64,000 bases of DNA, from NCBI GenBank assembly GCA_011109175.1, contig RDEW01000013.1, positions 1,051,771 to 1,115,770 of the forward strand, read 5' to 3'. The position numbers and the translations under genes were made by a program. Below, in pieces: positions 45,084-57,611 of the stretch. The notes below the pieces were generated by a model. That model made no database searches. It was given only the letters and a program-made list of their open reading frames with translations, and was not told the DNA's origin. The stretch comes from Dicyema japonicum (lineage: Eukaryota > Dicyemida > Rhombozoa > Dicyemidae). Position 1 is the stretch's first letter; every line of letters begins with the position of its first letter.

Positions 45084-45470
45084 TTATAATGAAGAAATCG
45101 ACCGATGGAATTGATTTTGTCGTTTGATCCAACATCGAAACGATAGGTTCCGTTTATTGATTACAAGGCATTGAGGTGAGAAGAGTAGAGTTTTTTTGGC
45201 GATCGGCATGGGGTGTTTAAGCTTTTTGCTGCATGGGTGAGTGAAGATATGCCTCTTATAACAGGGATCTGACACGCCAGATCCTACGCTACAGTCCAGA
45301 TTTAGTTGCAATCTTGAAGTGGCGATCTGGATGTCCTGATCACATGACGCAATTACAATGTCGTCGGCATAAGTCAGAATAATATCATTGTCGGCGTCAG
45401 GATTGATCTTTTTTAGATTAAGAAAGGCAATTAACAATAATCGATGCTGCTCACAAAAAACGAAGCAAAA
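45084..45470 (-). mobile_element. Detached LINE YADD fragment upstream of NPC2-like gene (unit 1)
   Basis: The minus strand reads LIAFLNLKKINPDADNDIIL, TYADDIVIASCDQDIQIATS and RLQLNLDCSVGS, i.e. the RT motif around YADD and the following helix, after which the frame drifts. This is just the segment missing from the LINE at 42440-44760. It sits about 120 nt upstream of the NPC2-like ATG on the opposite strand. Copies: 55685-56000 and 63314-63720. Confidence 0.75.
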
Positions 45471-45592
45471 CTGAGTGTCCTTTACTGTTCTCTCTTCAAT
45501 TAAACAATAAATCGAAAGTTAATTTTTTCCATTTTTAATTTTTTGATGGCTAACCTAAATTTGCCAAAAAATTAATAAAATTATATAAAACA

Positions 45593-46105
45593 ATGTTCAC
45601 TGCGATTTTCTGTGTCTTATTTCTAAAAGTCAATTCCTATGAACTCCCTTATGAGAATTGTGGTATTAACTATTAAAAACATAAACTTAGAGGGAATGAG
45701 CAACACAGTCAGTGTTAGCGTCCACATCTATGATTCATTGATAGCCAGTGATGAAACAACTATCAGATATACTTTCGTGGCAGGTGGTTTGTGAGTTTGA
45801 TTAGACTTTAATTCGACTTCTTTTAGTGGAGTAATAAGTGTTGTTCCTGGGAGAACATGTCTTCGTGGCTACACATTCATAGGTTATCATCAAATCGAAA
45901 GAACTTTTAATTGTCCGGTATGTCATTTGAGAAGTGGAAGACAAAATAAGTTCGATTTCATTAGAAAATTTTTAGCAGATTTACTGCTGGTTCTTTGTTT
46001 AAAAAATTATAGCATCCCTGCATGGACATTAAACTCAAAATCGTGGATCAAATGGGTAATACCGTCGTTTGTGCTATTTTCCCGGTTCAGCTGAGACTGG
46101 AATAA
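45593..46105 (+). CDS. NPC2-like (ML domain) secreted lipid/sterol-binding protein, copy C, intact
   Basis: Four exons, 45593-45662, 45691-45790, 45827-45989 and 46013-46105, with GT..AG introns of 28, 36 and 23 nt, give one unbroken 141-aa frame. Phases 1, 2 and 0 all close. Signal peptide MFTAIFCVLFLKVNS, then YELPYENC, VSVSVHIYDSLIASDETTIR,a Cys at RTCLRG, the family NCPV (TFNCPVCHLRSGRQNKF), and a C-terminal strand CMDIKLKIVDQMGNTVVCAI then FPVQL. NPC2 has D/NCG near the start, GC..NCP in the middle and a final C pairing with the first; here six Cys lie in the mature part, so most disulfides can form. NPC2 proteins bind cholesterol or other lipids in the endolysosome or outside the cell; the ligand here is unknown. 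Copies A and B are about 45 kb and 32 kb away and diverged; copy D is near-identical. Confidence 0.85.
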
Positions 46106-47080
46106 TTAGATTAGTTCACTTTTGGGGTTAAAATCGGGTTTTTTGTTGATTAACTGACAATTTAATTTAAATTCAGGAAATAAGGACTGTTAATGGAGTA
46201 CTTTATATAGGTCCCCCATAAAGCTTTAGCTCCTCCATTTATCTATTTGAGAGACTTATTCCAAATCTGGCAATCCCCTCTGTGATAACTTCAACTAAGC
46301 TTTTGTTAATTAAATTCGAATGTGAACTCAAAAATACTTGATAAAAATATCCGCCCTTTTTTTAAATCTCATAAATGTCCGAATGTAAGTTTTTCCTGAA
46401 GGTCATTATTATGATAAGTGACTTATTTAAAGACTGCGGATTAAATTACTTCTGCATTGTCCACAGCTGAAAAACTTTTCCTATTTCACACTGATGATCG
46501 CATGCCTTCATCAAACGATAGAGTACTCAATTGGCTCACATAATGTTAAAATAGCCTAAGTCTTCCGTCTAATCGAGTTTCTCAACCTGTTGAAGTCTTC
46601 AGTGACATTATTAATAAGAGATCGAATGAAAATCAACACAATCCTGCTAATCCCTAACTAACCTATTTTTTGTGAACAAACCTAAAAAATTCTGATAATC
46701 TCAAATTTTAATTTTTTTAATATTGAGTTTGAGAAAAAAACGTTATAAATAACCACAAAGTAGATTTGTCAGTAAACTCTCTCATCACTAACAATGATGT
46801 AAATTTTTGGAATTTATGGCACTTTGGTATGTGGCGTGAATGTTTTTATACATTTTGTAAACACAAAAGTTTCCTTGACTGTAAGATCGTCGACATGCAG
46901 AAATGCGATTTTTATTTATAGAAAACAGTTAAGTATTAGGCGAGAAAAACATCAGTCGCGTTATTATAATTTGCAATGTTTTTTACCTGCCAATTTAAAA
47001 TGTGCCTTTTTATTTCTAAGTCGCGTACACAGACTGTCTTAGTGTTGTAGGAGAAAAGGGTTACGTTGATCGCTTAGACC
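46106..47080. other. Spacer downstream of NPC2-like copy C
   Basis: Homologous to 593-1360 and 14297-15060 for about the first 750 bases and repeated at 56638-57611. A 72-codon frame at 46824-47042 is Arg/Ser-rich and not recognised. No RNA gene was noticed. Confidence 0.5.
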
Positions 47081-47400
47081 TGAGTATACATGGGCATAAC
47101 AAATCTGACACACTAAGCTCCAGGGGACGCATAAGATAACTTGAGTATACATGGGCACACTAACAAATCTGAAAAACACAATAATCTCATTGAAGAGTAA
47201 TAATTTGCAAGCTTACAGCTATGCTATGATAACGGCCCACAACGCCAACTATGACCTTGATTGAAGATACCAAGTGTTCATCAGTAAGCCTTGTTCTCTG
47301 AGTGATTTTGTTGATTTCATTAAGGAAAACAGCTGTTCAACACATAGGTGGACAAAAACTTTTTGACTCAGACGACACCATGTAGCAGATCACCATCCAA
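47081..47400 (-). mobile_element. hAT transposon 3' end with hATC dimerisation segment (unit 1)
   Basis: On minus TAVFLNEINKITQRTRLTDE then HLVSSIKVIV (47340-47250) matches the C-terminal line of hAT transposases (CEQ.FS.MN.NK...R.RLTDEHL...L). It is truncated upstream by the Jockey-like LINE. In unit 2 the terminal inverted repeat CAGGGATGCTCAACAAG survives at 57612; here it has been replaced by a duplicated 30-nt stretch (GAGTATACATGGGCA at about 47092 and 47144). Confidence 0.7.
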
Positions 47401-47419
47401 ATGGAGCTGAACCTGTCTT

Positions 47420-48900
47420 TTTGAATCAATTTGATTAACCAATATATTCCACCACAACGATTCTACCCAAAATCCTACCTCCCAAATATACCCCGTCTCT
47501 CAGTACAAAAGAACGTTCTAATTTGCGGCGATTTAAATGCCCGACACCCCGTTTAGCTCGCTTCACAGTCCTCTGACAGCCGAGGCGAGTTCATCGCAAA
47601 TGGTCTTATTGATATGAGTATCCTGAATGACCATAAATTAGACACGAGAACTCCTTTAAGGGGCACTGATAGCTGCACTTCTGATTTAACCTTATGTTCA
47701 CCTTCCTTAGCAGGAATCACTACATGGGATGTGAATTATGGTTTTTCCTGCGACCACAATCCCATTCTTCTTATGGTAAAAGCATTTCGGGGACGCTGGA
47801 CATTGCAGACCGAAATAAAAAGTTTCAAGAATTATAAAAAGGTTGACTGGTCTCTCTGGCTACGACGACCTGGAATTGGTCAAAGGACTATCATTTATAT
47901 ACGTTCGATGGACGAAGCCGCAAAAATCATCAGTGTGGCCATTCAAAAGGCTGACAACATATTTATTCCTCTCTCATCATACACGAATTTTATACCCTCG
48001 ATTCCCGGACACTTACACTCAAAACAAAGAAATCAAATGAAAAGATGCCGTCCGACAGAGTTGAAATCCATCACAAGCAGGTCTCAGGGGTTATTGCCGG
48101 ATTAAAAAACTCACGGGCCTACGGCCCTGACAAAGTATCTTGAATTTACCTGAAACACCTAAGCCACTATGCAATCGGCTTCCTCACGCAAGTATTTAAC
48201 CTGTTCATTAACTCAATATTATTCCTCAAAAATTGGAAGAACTCTGTTATCAAACCAGTTTTGAAGGCTGAAAACCGGAAAGAGAACCTGTTTCATAGAG
48301 ACCAATCTCCTTAACCAGCACATTACCAAAACTTCTTGAAAAATTAGTAATAACTGTAATTACTCCGAACCTCCATCAAGCGGCTTTTCAACATGGCTTT
48401 GTCCTGGAAGGTCCACCACCCAGTTAACACATATCCCAATTCATAACCGCAGGAGGATTTAATGCTACCCCATGACACATGCAACTATAATGGTGTCAAT
48501 CGACATAAACAAGCTCTCAACAAGGTCCCAAGGGAAGCTTCTTATTGGGGAAGATTTTTTTTGAAACCTAAAGCTGTGGTCGGCCAACTTTCTCTCTGGG
48601 CGATGTGGGAGAGTCTTTGTGGGCAACTTGGTACTAGGACATTTGGCCGACAATTCAATTAAGCATAAATGATCAAGAAATACACTATGCATATTAATAA
48701 CGATAAAAAATGGAATTTACACGAACCACTCGTGGAAAGAGAAAACTTCTGCATGATGGCTATGCGTACATTATGGATAGACAGAGAGACAATGTCATGT
48801 ATTAGAGATGTGAGCTGAAAAGGAAAATGCAAAGGCAGAGTAAGAACTGTTAACGAAGAACTAATGGAACTATGACACCACACGAACATTCACCAAATGC
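47420..48900 (+). mobile_element. Decayed Jockey-like LINE (unit 1)
   Basis: Endonuclease remnants: SVQKNVLICGDLNA (47505), then SDLTLCSPSLAGITTWDVNY with CDHNPI (47670-47770). RT start: LKNSRAYGPDKVS (48100), LTQVFNLFINSI, NWKNSVIKPVLKA, then QHGF near 48390. The RT palm and YADD are not found. Frames break at several points. The copy in unit 2 (57940-59420) is near-identical but carries different single-base indels. Confidence 0.75.
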
Positions 48901-48934
48901 AGGACGTTACATGCGCTGAAAACCGTAAATACGA

Positions 48935-49902
48935 TTTCTGAGAAAAGATTTCAAGGACCATCGCTGCTTGTTCCAATATGCCAATGCTCAAGAGATGTTA
49001 GCCATATCTACTCTCCTTGCCCATGAACTGAACAACAGTGAAGCCGCGTCCCTCGCTTTTTCGTGCTATGTGAACTCATGCAAGTAAGTCTAACTCAAAC
49101 CAATAGGTTCTTTCCTGCCGGCTTTCGCGCTTTTATATATAGGTTGTTACCATGGCAACCAAATCTGGGTGATTTTCTGAGTTTCACTAAAGAAATGCAA
49201 TCACTGATGGAAATTGTATATGCATTTTATGATAGAGTGACAATTTCTTTATAACTGCTCTGATTTCGAGGGAGATTGCCCTTATGTGGAAGTATCTGTT
49301 TCCTAATAGGAATGCAAAATATGTCTTCTTTATGATGAAGGCTGCTTTAGGTTTCAATCAGATTAAATTTTCTGTTTTTCTCTATTTATTTTTAGAAGAA
49401 ATTGGCTGAAACAAATTTTGTCACGTGTAAATGAACTTTGTCCTTCAAATTGGAATTTGATTAATGTTTGGAATTTATAACTGTGTAGTCCTCAGTGACG
49501 ATGAATTATGTGAGAATACTACCACCAACAGGCAACGTTGACACACTAGTTCAGTTATACTCTAATTTGGTACATTACTGCAAGGATGATGGGTGGCTTA
49601 GTGGTTAGGTGTCGGGCTTAAGTGGCTTAGGCTACGGGTTCGAATCTCGCTGCTGTTCACCTGGTGGAAGGTTCCACGCATCTACGATGCAGAAATGGTT
49701 TGACGAGTGACGCCGTCATCAGTGAATACTCACTGCGGAACTGGATTTGTCTAGAAAGGACACTCACACAGAAAAAGAAAAAAAAGAAGTGAAGATCATT
49801 CCTTGGTTCTACGATTAGTTAAAATTAACTGTTCTTTACTTAAATAAAGTGTGTGTCCTGCCTATGCGGAGCTATAAAATACTATGGCTCTCGTGAAAAG
49901 GC

Positions 49903-49934
<32 letters not shown>

Positions 49935-51966
49935 TGCAAGGATGAATGGGGACAGACAGTTTGAATGTTTTAGAATGTTGATTAAGACAATGGTTTTTAT
50001 ATTTTTAAACCCAGAATCTAAAATCCGATGAGTTTGCCGACCCTTCTTACCTCTCGCTAGAATGTGAGACACGTGCGTATCTGAATTCATACGACAGTTT
50101 TATTTTCAATTAACTAGGCACTAAATCATCCTATGTGAGTGGGACCTCTTTTATGTTAGAGTCAATTGAAGAGTCTGCCTTCCTTTACTATTCGGCTATT
50201 CGTGGTAGTACGTTGTGTCGTTCAGGAGTGGGGTTAGAATGCACTCAGGATGAGAGCATTGGAATTGGGGGTATTTACTGTCGATTTATTTAGAAAATAT
50301 ACGAATATTTGCTAAATTGTCAAATTAATTGGATATTTCATATGATTATTGTAATATTTTCATGAATTGGTCATACATTGGGGAGACCACCTGTGATTTT
50401 GTCTTGGAGGAGCAGAATACTTGTGAATTTATGGAATTATCTGATTCTATCAAACTTAGAAATATCACTAACAGTTCTGTAGAACTGAAAATGAGTGTTT
50501 GTCCCCTCAAAGAAGGTCGATTTACCCTCAAATCAATATGTTTTAATGTCAGGGGGACTACTTTCGACGGTCAAACAACCGATTGGTTACCCCTAAGACT
50601 CCCTTTGAATTCAATAAATTTGAGTGTGGTGGAGTCTATGCCCTTATTAAAGGTATCGACAATACAAATTTAGATTGTACCTGCCGCAACCCGTCTATTG
50701 ATCCGCAACGGAGAAATTGGACGATTAAGCTGTAATATTGAAAATATTGGATTAGTCAGCCTGACTAGTCCCCTTAGGATATTCACCCTACACTCCAATA
50801 TTACACAAAACTCCATTCCATCCAACAACTTAGAATTACAAAATATTCCAATTCTTGGGTTCAAGGAGAGTTGTAATGTGGAGTTGTTTGTCAGCAATGT
50901 CCACAATGACAAATTTTGTATGCTTTTTGCTCACTGTGCCGGTTCCAAACTGTATTCCTTATTTACAGCTTAGAATTCGTATTTCACACGTAATCATTGA
51001 TGTTGTCTGTAAATCGAGTGTTCGCTGTCATCTGAATACAATTCCCCCACAACTTGGAGAATTCTATTATCACCGTAAAGCATTTACACTGTTTACTAAT
51101 TTCTCATCACTTTCCGTGGTAAACAGGGAAGTTTATCGTCCTATTTCAATCACGTGTTATTCAAACCAAGCTCTTATTCATAAAGTTGAATGTGCAGACA
51201 TACACGTGTCAAATGGAAAGTCACTGACCTTTGTGGCGTATTTCAAAATGGAATATGAGTCACGTGCTGTAATAAGACAGTCGAAACTCATTTTGGACGC
51301 CTCTAGTTCACTCTCTTCGGACCTGCTTGAGCAGTACTCGAGGAAGGAGCTGGAACGATTCTATGTAAAGCACCGAGAGTCTGAGAACAAATCGATGAGC
51401 ACGTGGTTTGAGGAGAATAAACAAGGCCTAGTATCTGTTCAGTGGATTGTAATTTTGTGAGTAATGTTAGATGGAAGGAGAAAATGAGCACGTGGTAGGG
51501 CAGACCCACTCATTTGTCTCATTTGGTCAAAGTAATCTTGCCATTTGTGACTCTGTTGATCAGAGTATTTCTCCAATTAGCATGGAATTGAGATTTCCGT
51601 CTGTTGTCGTGCATAATTTTTCCAAGTTTGTATTATTGGTGAGGTAGACCTTGTTTTGTGGAGGTTGAATGTATGTTGACCAACAATATGGAGAAGAATG
51701 TAACTGTGAGGCTATTCATTGATGTGGATTATATGAGGTTTGAGGGATCACAAAGTCTTAGATTGAAAGGATTTTTTTCTGTCGGAAATAACCGTAAGAG
51801 AGTAGAGATTGGGGCATTTTGTGTTAAAAGGAGTGTATTTAGGATAGTGTTTTTTATGTCAGGGTCATTCACATTGGATTGTTTCCGTGTTTGTACTGAG
51901 GATGGTAATTGGGATCTGCCCTTATCCCTTCATAGTAATCATATTTCCATAATTTCGTCTAATTGA
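48935..51966 (+). pseudogene. TRAPPC8: 5'-truncated TRAPPC8 copy interrupted by a SINE
   Basis: The copy starts inside exon 5 (FLRKDFKDHRCLFQYANAQE), so the first four exons and the leader are missing. A SINE sits in exon 9 at 49590-49929. Near 49410 an extra A in GCTGAAACAAA shifts the frame. One intron is 20 nt where copy 1 has 22 (GTATATGCATTTTATGATAG at about 49222-49241). From exon 11 to the stop it is well preserved. Exon 14 is intact and reads HKVECADIHVSNGKSLTFVA across the point where copy 1 has a 1-nt deletion. It cannot make full TRAPPC8 but is a useful reference for copy 1. Confidence 0.9.
49574..49945 (+). mobile_element. SINE inserted in TRAPPC8 copy 2, 16-bp target-site duplication
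   Basis: The 340-bp insert at 49590-49929 has the tRNA-like head (GGGTGGCTTAGTGGTTAGG; B box GGGTTCGAATC), the core GACGAGTGACGCCGTCATCA, a 3' hairpin region and a (TTA)n tail. ATTACTGCAAGGATGA occurs on both sides (49574-49589, 49930-49945) but only once at the empty site in copy 1 (about 37183-37198). It therefore inserted after the duplication. Confidence 0.95.
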
Positions 51967-52829
51967 TTTATTTCAATAAATTTATTTATAATTAATTTTT
52001 ATTTATAATTAAACTAAATTAATTTTACTTTGGGGAGTTTGAGTAGTTTCCTCTGACGCTCTCGATGCCATCCAGTCTTATGCGGATCTTTGGTGACCCT
52101 TTGGATCATTGAGTCGATCTGACGGACCAGGTCGTCCGCTTGTGGGTCAAGGATTCCTGACTTCTCAACAGAAAAGGGACAAACAAATGATCTCTGAAAT
52201 GTTTATGTACTTCCTTTTATTCTGATCCCAACTTGCGTAGTTTTAGTCCGAGGCTGTTGTAGCCAAATTTTTCGGAGTGTACGTGTGAGCATACGTAGCA
52301 ACCCAAACCAGGTTTCGACTATTAGCGAATAGGAAAGTCATCATCTAGTTGGTGCATTTGGCATCCTTCTGGGAGAGACAAGTGTGAAACTAAATATCAA
52401 CAGAATCTACCGCAAACGGTTTTTTTCCTTTAAAATTTGAACATTGCTCTAATACAGGAAACACAAGTGTACACTTAACACCATACTAGTCGGTTCAAAA
52501 GATTCTCATTTATTCCCATGAATGGCAATATTCGAACAAACAGAGAATTCTCGATCGACACTGCTACCCAGGGAAGCTGAGACCCTATTGCGAGTAAAAA
52601 GACGCTGGAAAGTGAGAAGACAAGAGATAACCAACACAGGCTTGCATGCATCATGTGGCCTGGCTTGAATGCCCATCATGTTCGTCTCTCGGAACACTCT
52701 CTGACGAAAAATTGCCCGAGGATCGGAGTGGCACTACAACTTGGATTGGATGCATGGAGAGAACGTTAACAAAGAATGTCTACATACTCTTTCTTGCCGA
52801 CGGAGCGCGGGACCGAAATCCGAAACCAA

Positions 52830-55270
52830 TTTATTCAACAGTAAGTAAGGAGTTAGTTTAAGTGGTATTTAAACGTGTCCGCCTATGCGGCCTGGACACT
52901 TCCAATGCACCCTATTTCCATTTAGTCTCCTTCTATCGTCGGATCCCATCGATCCTTTTCTCTACAATATTTTTGACCAATGTTAGAATCTTGTCTTCTT
53001 CAGTACTGAGAACATCAGAAAGCCTTTTCCCCAAAGCCAACTTTATTGCTGACCTTCTGGTTTTTTCCATAAGTAACAAAATTCTTTCTCTTTGGCAAGA
53101 GAAAAACCATGCTTCGCATCCATAGCAGCTCCGGAAGAATGACTCTCATGAAGATGAACAAGAAGGTCTCCAAGCTTACAAACAACTTTTTTGTACATAA
53201 AAGTGCTTGAAGCGCCTTCTTCCTTCTTCGTCTGATGTCCTCCATGAAGGAACCTCTCCCGTCGATTACTACCCCTAGGTAGCGCAGTGAATTTACTTTA
53301 GGAATCTCTAGTGAGTAAGGCTGGGTCTGATGCCTCCTTAGGCGACTGACTCTTAAATGGCTGGACTTCTCAGTGGACAGTCGCATCCCTCTCTTGGTGC
53401 ACATCCGGTGGAGTTGGAAAGTCTGACAAGAATATGTTGAACAGAAGTGGGGTCAAGACAGAACCTTGTGGAACTCCCCTCTTCAGTATGATGTCTTTTG
53501 ACATATTTGCTCCAACACGTACTTGGGAAGTCCGTCTGTTAGGATGTCCTTTATCCACATGAAAAGTTTTTTTTGAATATCAGCTGCTGCTAGCCTTGAT
53601 AGGAGGGCTTCGTGCCACACGCTATCAAAAGCCTTGGACAGATCTAAACATACCAGGTTAACTAGTCTTTTGATTCCAGACCTCTCAATACCATTGAATG
53701 CATCTGGTAGATGCAGTCCGTGCATGATTTTCCAGGTCTGAAGCCACATTGTTCTGCGAGGAAAAAACCACTTTCTTCTACGTGGTCGTTAAGCCTTCTA
53801 AAGATAATTCAATAGATAATCTTGGAGATCGAACAGATGAGGCTATAGCTGAGTGGGTCCCTCCTCGATTTTCCCGGTTTCATTATCATTCTGACTATAG
53901 AAGATTTCCAGCGTTTTGGGACATGGCCATGATGAATGCTTGCATTGAATATATTCTTCAGAATGGGAAATAGAGCCTCTAGGGCATTCGCGAACAATCT
54001 CATGCTTAGATGGTCAAGTCCTGGAGCGTTAGCCTTGCTTGTCATGATTAAAGTCATGACTTCTTCCGTAGTTATTTTTATTTCAGTATCTTTGAGATCG
54101 TCCAAACAGTAGGTTAAAATTTCACGTGATGAATCTAACTCTCCCTTGGAATAAGCTCCATCGGGTTGACCCTTTGAATGCGGTCCAGTTGCTTCTTAAA
54201 GATATCTGAGGCTTCTTCCATAGAACATAGTCCACCTTCGGGCTTGGTCAAGGAGATTTTTATGTCATTCCTTTTCTGGCCAGTTATTCTTTTATAGAAC
54301 TTCCAGAACGAGGGGTCTTTGGTGTTTAGTTTGCTTGCCTCTACCCTCAAACATTGTTCTTGAGATAGACTTGTTCCTTCTTCAATGGCTTTCTTGATTA
54401 TCTTCTGTTGTCCGGTCAATGCAATCCGGTCTATCCAGTCCACACATCTTCTGAGTTTGGTCCTCAGGCGATTCCTTTCATCAATCAAAGATAGAGCGCG
54501 AAAGACTGATGCTCTTTCCATGAATATTACTTGATGATCTCCTCCTTGCGTAAAGCATTAAGTATTACTCCGTCATGATGGAGAGTTCATTGTCTATGGT
54601 GTCGATTTCACTTGGGAATAATCTTTATTTTTTCAGTCTTTGAGGTTTCTTGATAAGTACCTTCTGTAGTGTTCCCAGTTTACTCTTGTTAGGTCGTAAA
54701 CACAGAGTCCATGGGGTCTGGAGCTAGGTTCAATAACATCTCTTGGGGTATATGGTCACTCCCGATGTCCCACATGATCATCGGCTTCTCTAAATAAGTG
54801 TAGAGCACTGGTGACACCAGGAACACCCCAAGCATGTCTCCCCCGTAGTGCGAGTAATGATTCGGTTTTTCCGATGTCAAAATCTCAAAGCCAGTCTGAT
54901 TCCATCATCGTTAGTTCCGAGGCACCCATATTTAATGTTCTTACTATTTAGATCACCCACTAGGATAGACATATCGTTTCTTGTGAAGAATTCTTCAATT
55001 TCTGTGGAGCCCTTTCTGAGGTCTTTTGAATACATTCTACCGACGTGTATCCAACAGCCACAGCATATCACCTCGACGGAAACAAATTCACAGTGTGTAT
55101 TCGCGTATGGGGGAAGCAAGCTTCGCAACACACACCAAGATACAAAAATAAGCATTATATCTTGCCCCTTGTAAGGGCGTCCCAGATATAAAGCTGGAAA
55201 GAACTGTTGAATAAATTGGTTTCGGTTTCGGAGCACGGGACGTTCCCCGAGCAATGACGTTTTCTACGGG
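52830..55270 (-). mobile_element. Jockey/CR1-superclade LINE lacking YADD (unit 2)
   Basis: Near-identical to 42440-44760. It keeps a bit more of the RT: CGFRPGKSCTDCIYQMHSM (about 53750-53690), which is shortened in unit 1. The same gap replaces YADD between LFNIFLSDFPT and MCTKRGMRLS. The endonuclease reads SILVGDLNSKNIKYGCLG. Confidence 0.85.
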
Positions 55271-55684
55271 CCTTCAGAGCCGGAGGGTTTTTTGTTCAAC
55301 TGAAACCCTTCAGCTTGGACAGAGGCGATGGGAAGAAGCAAGATTAGTGTCATAATTCCAGCCTTCGCAATCCTGACTTCTTAACTAAAAAGTTTTACTA
55401 GTTTTCATTAAAAAAATTAATAATTTTAAAAAAAAATTATAGCGAAAAAATTAAATATTAGAATTTTAACTAGCAAAGTTAAATTAAAAAAATTAAAACA
55501 TGAAGATGTTTTCCCCAACTAATTATGTGACCCTGGTATTCCATATTACAGATACAAGGAATGTCCAGTGTTCCTTAGACGTTTCCACCGTTTTCCTGTA
55601 TCTACTGAGTTTTTTTATAATGAAGAAATCGACCGATGGAATTGATTTTGTCGTTTGATCCAACATCGAAACGATAGGTTCCGT

Positions 55685-56000
55685 TTATTGATTACAAGGC
55701 ATTGAGGTGAGAAGAGTAGAGTTCTTTTTGGCGATCGGCAGGGGGTGTTTAAGCTTTAGGCTGCATGGGTGAGTGAAGATATGCCTCTTATAACAGGGAT
55801 CTGACACGCCAGATCCTACGCTACAGTCCAGATTTAGTTGCAATCTTGAAGTGGCGATCTGGATGTCCTGATCACATGACGCAATTACAATGTCGTCGGC
55901 ATAAGTCAGAATAATATCATTGTCGGCGTCAGGATTGATCTTTTTTAGATTAAGAAAGGCAATTAACAATAATCGATGCTGCTCACAAAAAACGAAGCAA
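55685..56000 (-). mobile_element. Detached LINE YADD fragment (unit 2)
   Basis: Same as 45084-45470: INPDADNDIILTYADDIVIA then SRLQLNLDC. It lies directly upstream of NPC2-like copy D on the opposite strand. Confidence 0.75.
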
Positions 56001-56124
56001 AACTGAGTGTCCTTTACTGTTCTCTCTTCAATTAAACAATAAATCGAAAGTTAATTTTTTCCATTTTTAATTTTTTGATGGCTAACCTAAATTTGCCAAA
56101 AAATTAATAAAATTATATAAAACA

Positions 56125-56637
56125 ATGTTCACTGCGATTTTCTGTGTCTTATTTCTAAAAGTCAATTCCTATGAACTCCCTTATGAGAATTGTGGTATTA
56201 ACTATTAAAAACATAAACTTAGAGGGAATGAGCAACACAGTCAGTGTTAGCGTCCACATCTATGATTCATTGATAGCCAGTGATGAAACAACTATCAGAT
56301 ATACTTTCGTGGCAGGTGGTTTGTGAGTTTGATTAGACTTTAATTCGACTTCTTTTAGTGGAGTAATAAGTGTTGTTCCTGGGAGAACATGTCTTCGTGG
56401 CTACACATTCATAGGTTATCATCAAATCGAAAGAACTTTTAATTGTCCGGTATGTCATTTGAGAAGTGGAAGACAAAATAAGTTCGATTTCATTAGAAAA
56501 TTTTTAGCAGATTTACTGCTGGTTCTTTGTTTAAAAAATTATAGCATCCCTGCATGGACATTAAACTCAAAATCGTGGATCAAATGGGTAATACCGTCGT
56601 TTGTGCTATTTTCCCGGTTCAGCTGAGACTGGAATAA
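56125..56637 (+). CDS. NPC2-like (ML domain) secreted protein, copy D, intact
   Basis: By eye it is base-identical to copy C over the coding exons and all three introns: exons 56125-56194, 56223-56322, 56359-56521 and 56545-56637, 141 aa. Signal peptide, six mature Cys and the NCPV and VVCAIFPVQL motifs are the same. The identity, in contrast to the diverged A/B pair, says this is a very recent duplicate (or an assembly duplicate). Upstream and downstream sequence were duplicated with it, so it should have the same control as copy C. Confidence 0.85.
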
Positions 56638-57611
56638 TTAGATTAGTTCACTTTTGGGGTTAAAATCGGGTTTTTTGTTGATTAACTGACAATTTAATTT
56701 AAATTCAGGAAATAAGGACTGTTAATGGAGTACTTTATATAGGTCCCCCATAAAGCTTTAGCTCCTCCATTTATCTATTTGAGAGACTTATTCCAAATCT
56801 GGCAATCCCCTCTGTGATAACTTCAACTAAGCTTTTGTTAATTAAATTCGAATGTGAACTCAAAAATACTTGATAAAAATATCCGCCCTTTTTTTAAATC
56901 TCATAAATGTCCGAATGTAAGTTTTTCCTGAAGGTCATTATTATGATAAGTGACTTATTTAAAGACTGCGGATTAAATTACTTCTGCATTGTCCACAGCT
57001 GAAAAACTTTTCCTATTTCACACTGATGATCGCATGCCTTCATCAAACGATAGAGTACTCAATTGGCTCACATAATGTTAAAATAGCCTAAGTCTTCCGT
57101 CTAATCGAGTTTCTCAACCTGTTGAAGTCTTCAGTGACATTATTAATAAGAGATCGAATGAAAATCAACACAATCCTGCTAATCCCTAACTAACCTATTT
57201 TTTGTGAACAAACCTAAAAAATTCTGATAATCTCAAATTTTAATTTTTTTAATATTGAGTTTGAGAAAAAAACGTTATAAATAACCACAAAGTAGATTTG
57301 TCAGTAAACTCTCTCATCACTAACAATGATGTAAATTTTTGGAATTTATGGCACTTTGGTATGTGGCGTGAATGTTTTTATACATTTTGTAAACACAAAA
57401 GTTTCCTTGACTGTAAGATCGTCGACATGCAGAAATGCGATTTTTATTGATAGAAAACAGTTAAGTATTAGGCGAGAAAAACATCAGTCGCGTTATTATA
57501 ATTTGCAATGTTTTTTACCTGCCAATTTAAAATGTGCCTTTTTATTTCTAAGTCGCGTACACAGACTGTCTTAGTGTTGTAGGAGAAAAGGGTTACGTTG
57601 ATCGCTTAGAC
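56638..57611. other. Spacer downstream of NPC2-like copy D
   Basis: Duplicate of 46106-47080, near-identical. A 72-codon frame at 57356-57574 corresponds to that at 46824. Nothing else is seen. Confidence 0.5.

Larger units (their letters stand above)
36541..48934. repeat. Tandem segmental duplication block B (copy 1)
   Basis: The unit runs from inside TRAPPC8 exon 5 to the end of a Jockey-like LINE and is followed at once by copy 2 in the same orientation. Copy 1 is about 12.4 kb, of which about 2.23 kb is the R2-like insertion missing from copy 2. The junction near 48934 joins AATACGAT to TTCTGAGAAAAG with about 2 bases of microhomology. Confidence 0.92.

Noticed and set aside
45659-45690. 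Reading through intron 1 of NPC2-like genes as coding (IKNINLDG-like)
   Set aside because: It looks plausible as ML sequence, but the required frame offset differs between A/B and C/D, whereas the intron reading keeps frame in both.
45791-45804. 14-nt intron in the NPC2-like genes (GTGAGTTTGATTAG)
   Set aside because: It would throw exon 3 out of frame in all copies. The 36-nt version ending CTTCTTTTAG keeps frame in A, C and D.
49590-49665. Functional tRNA gene (A and B boxes present)
   Set aside because: The tRNA-like part continues into a repeat body with hairpin and (TTA)n tail and is flanked by a 16-bp target-site duplication, so it is a SINE head. No free tRNA or rRNA gene was recognised in the window.
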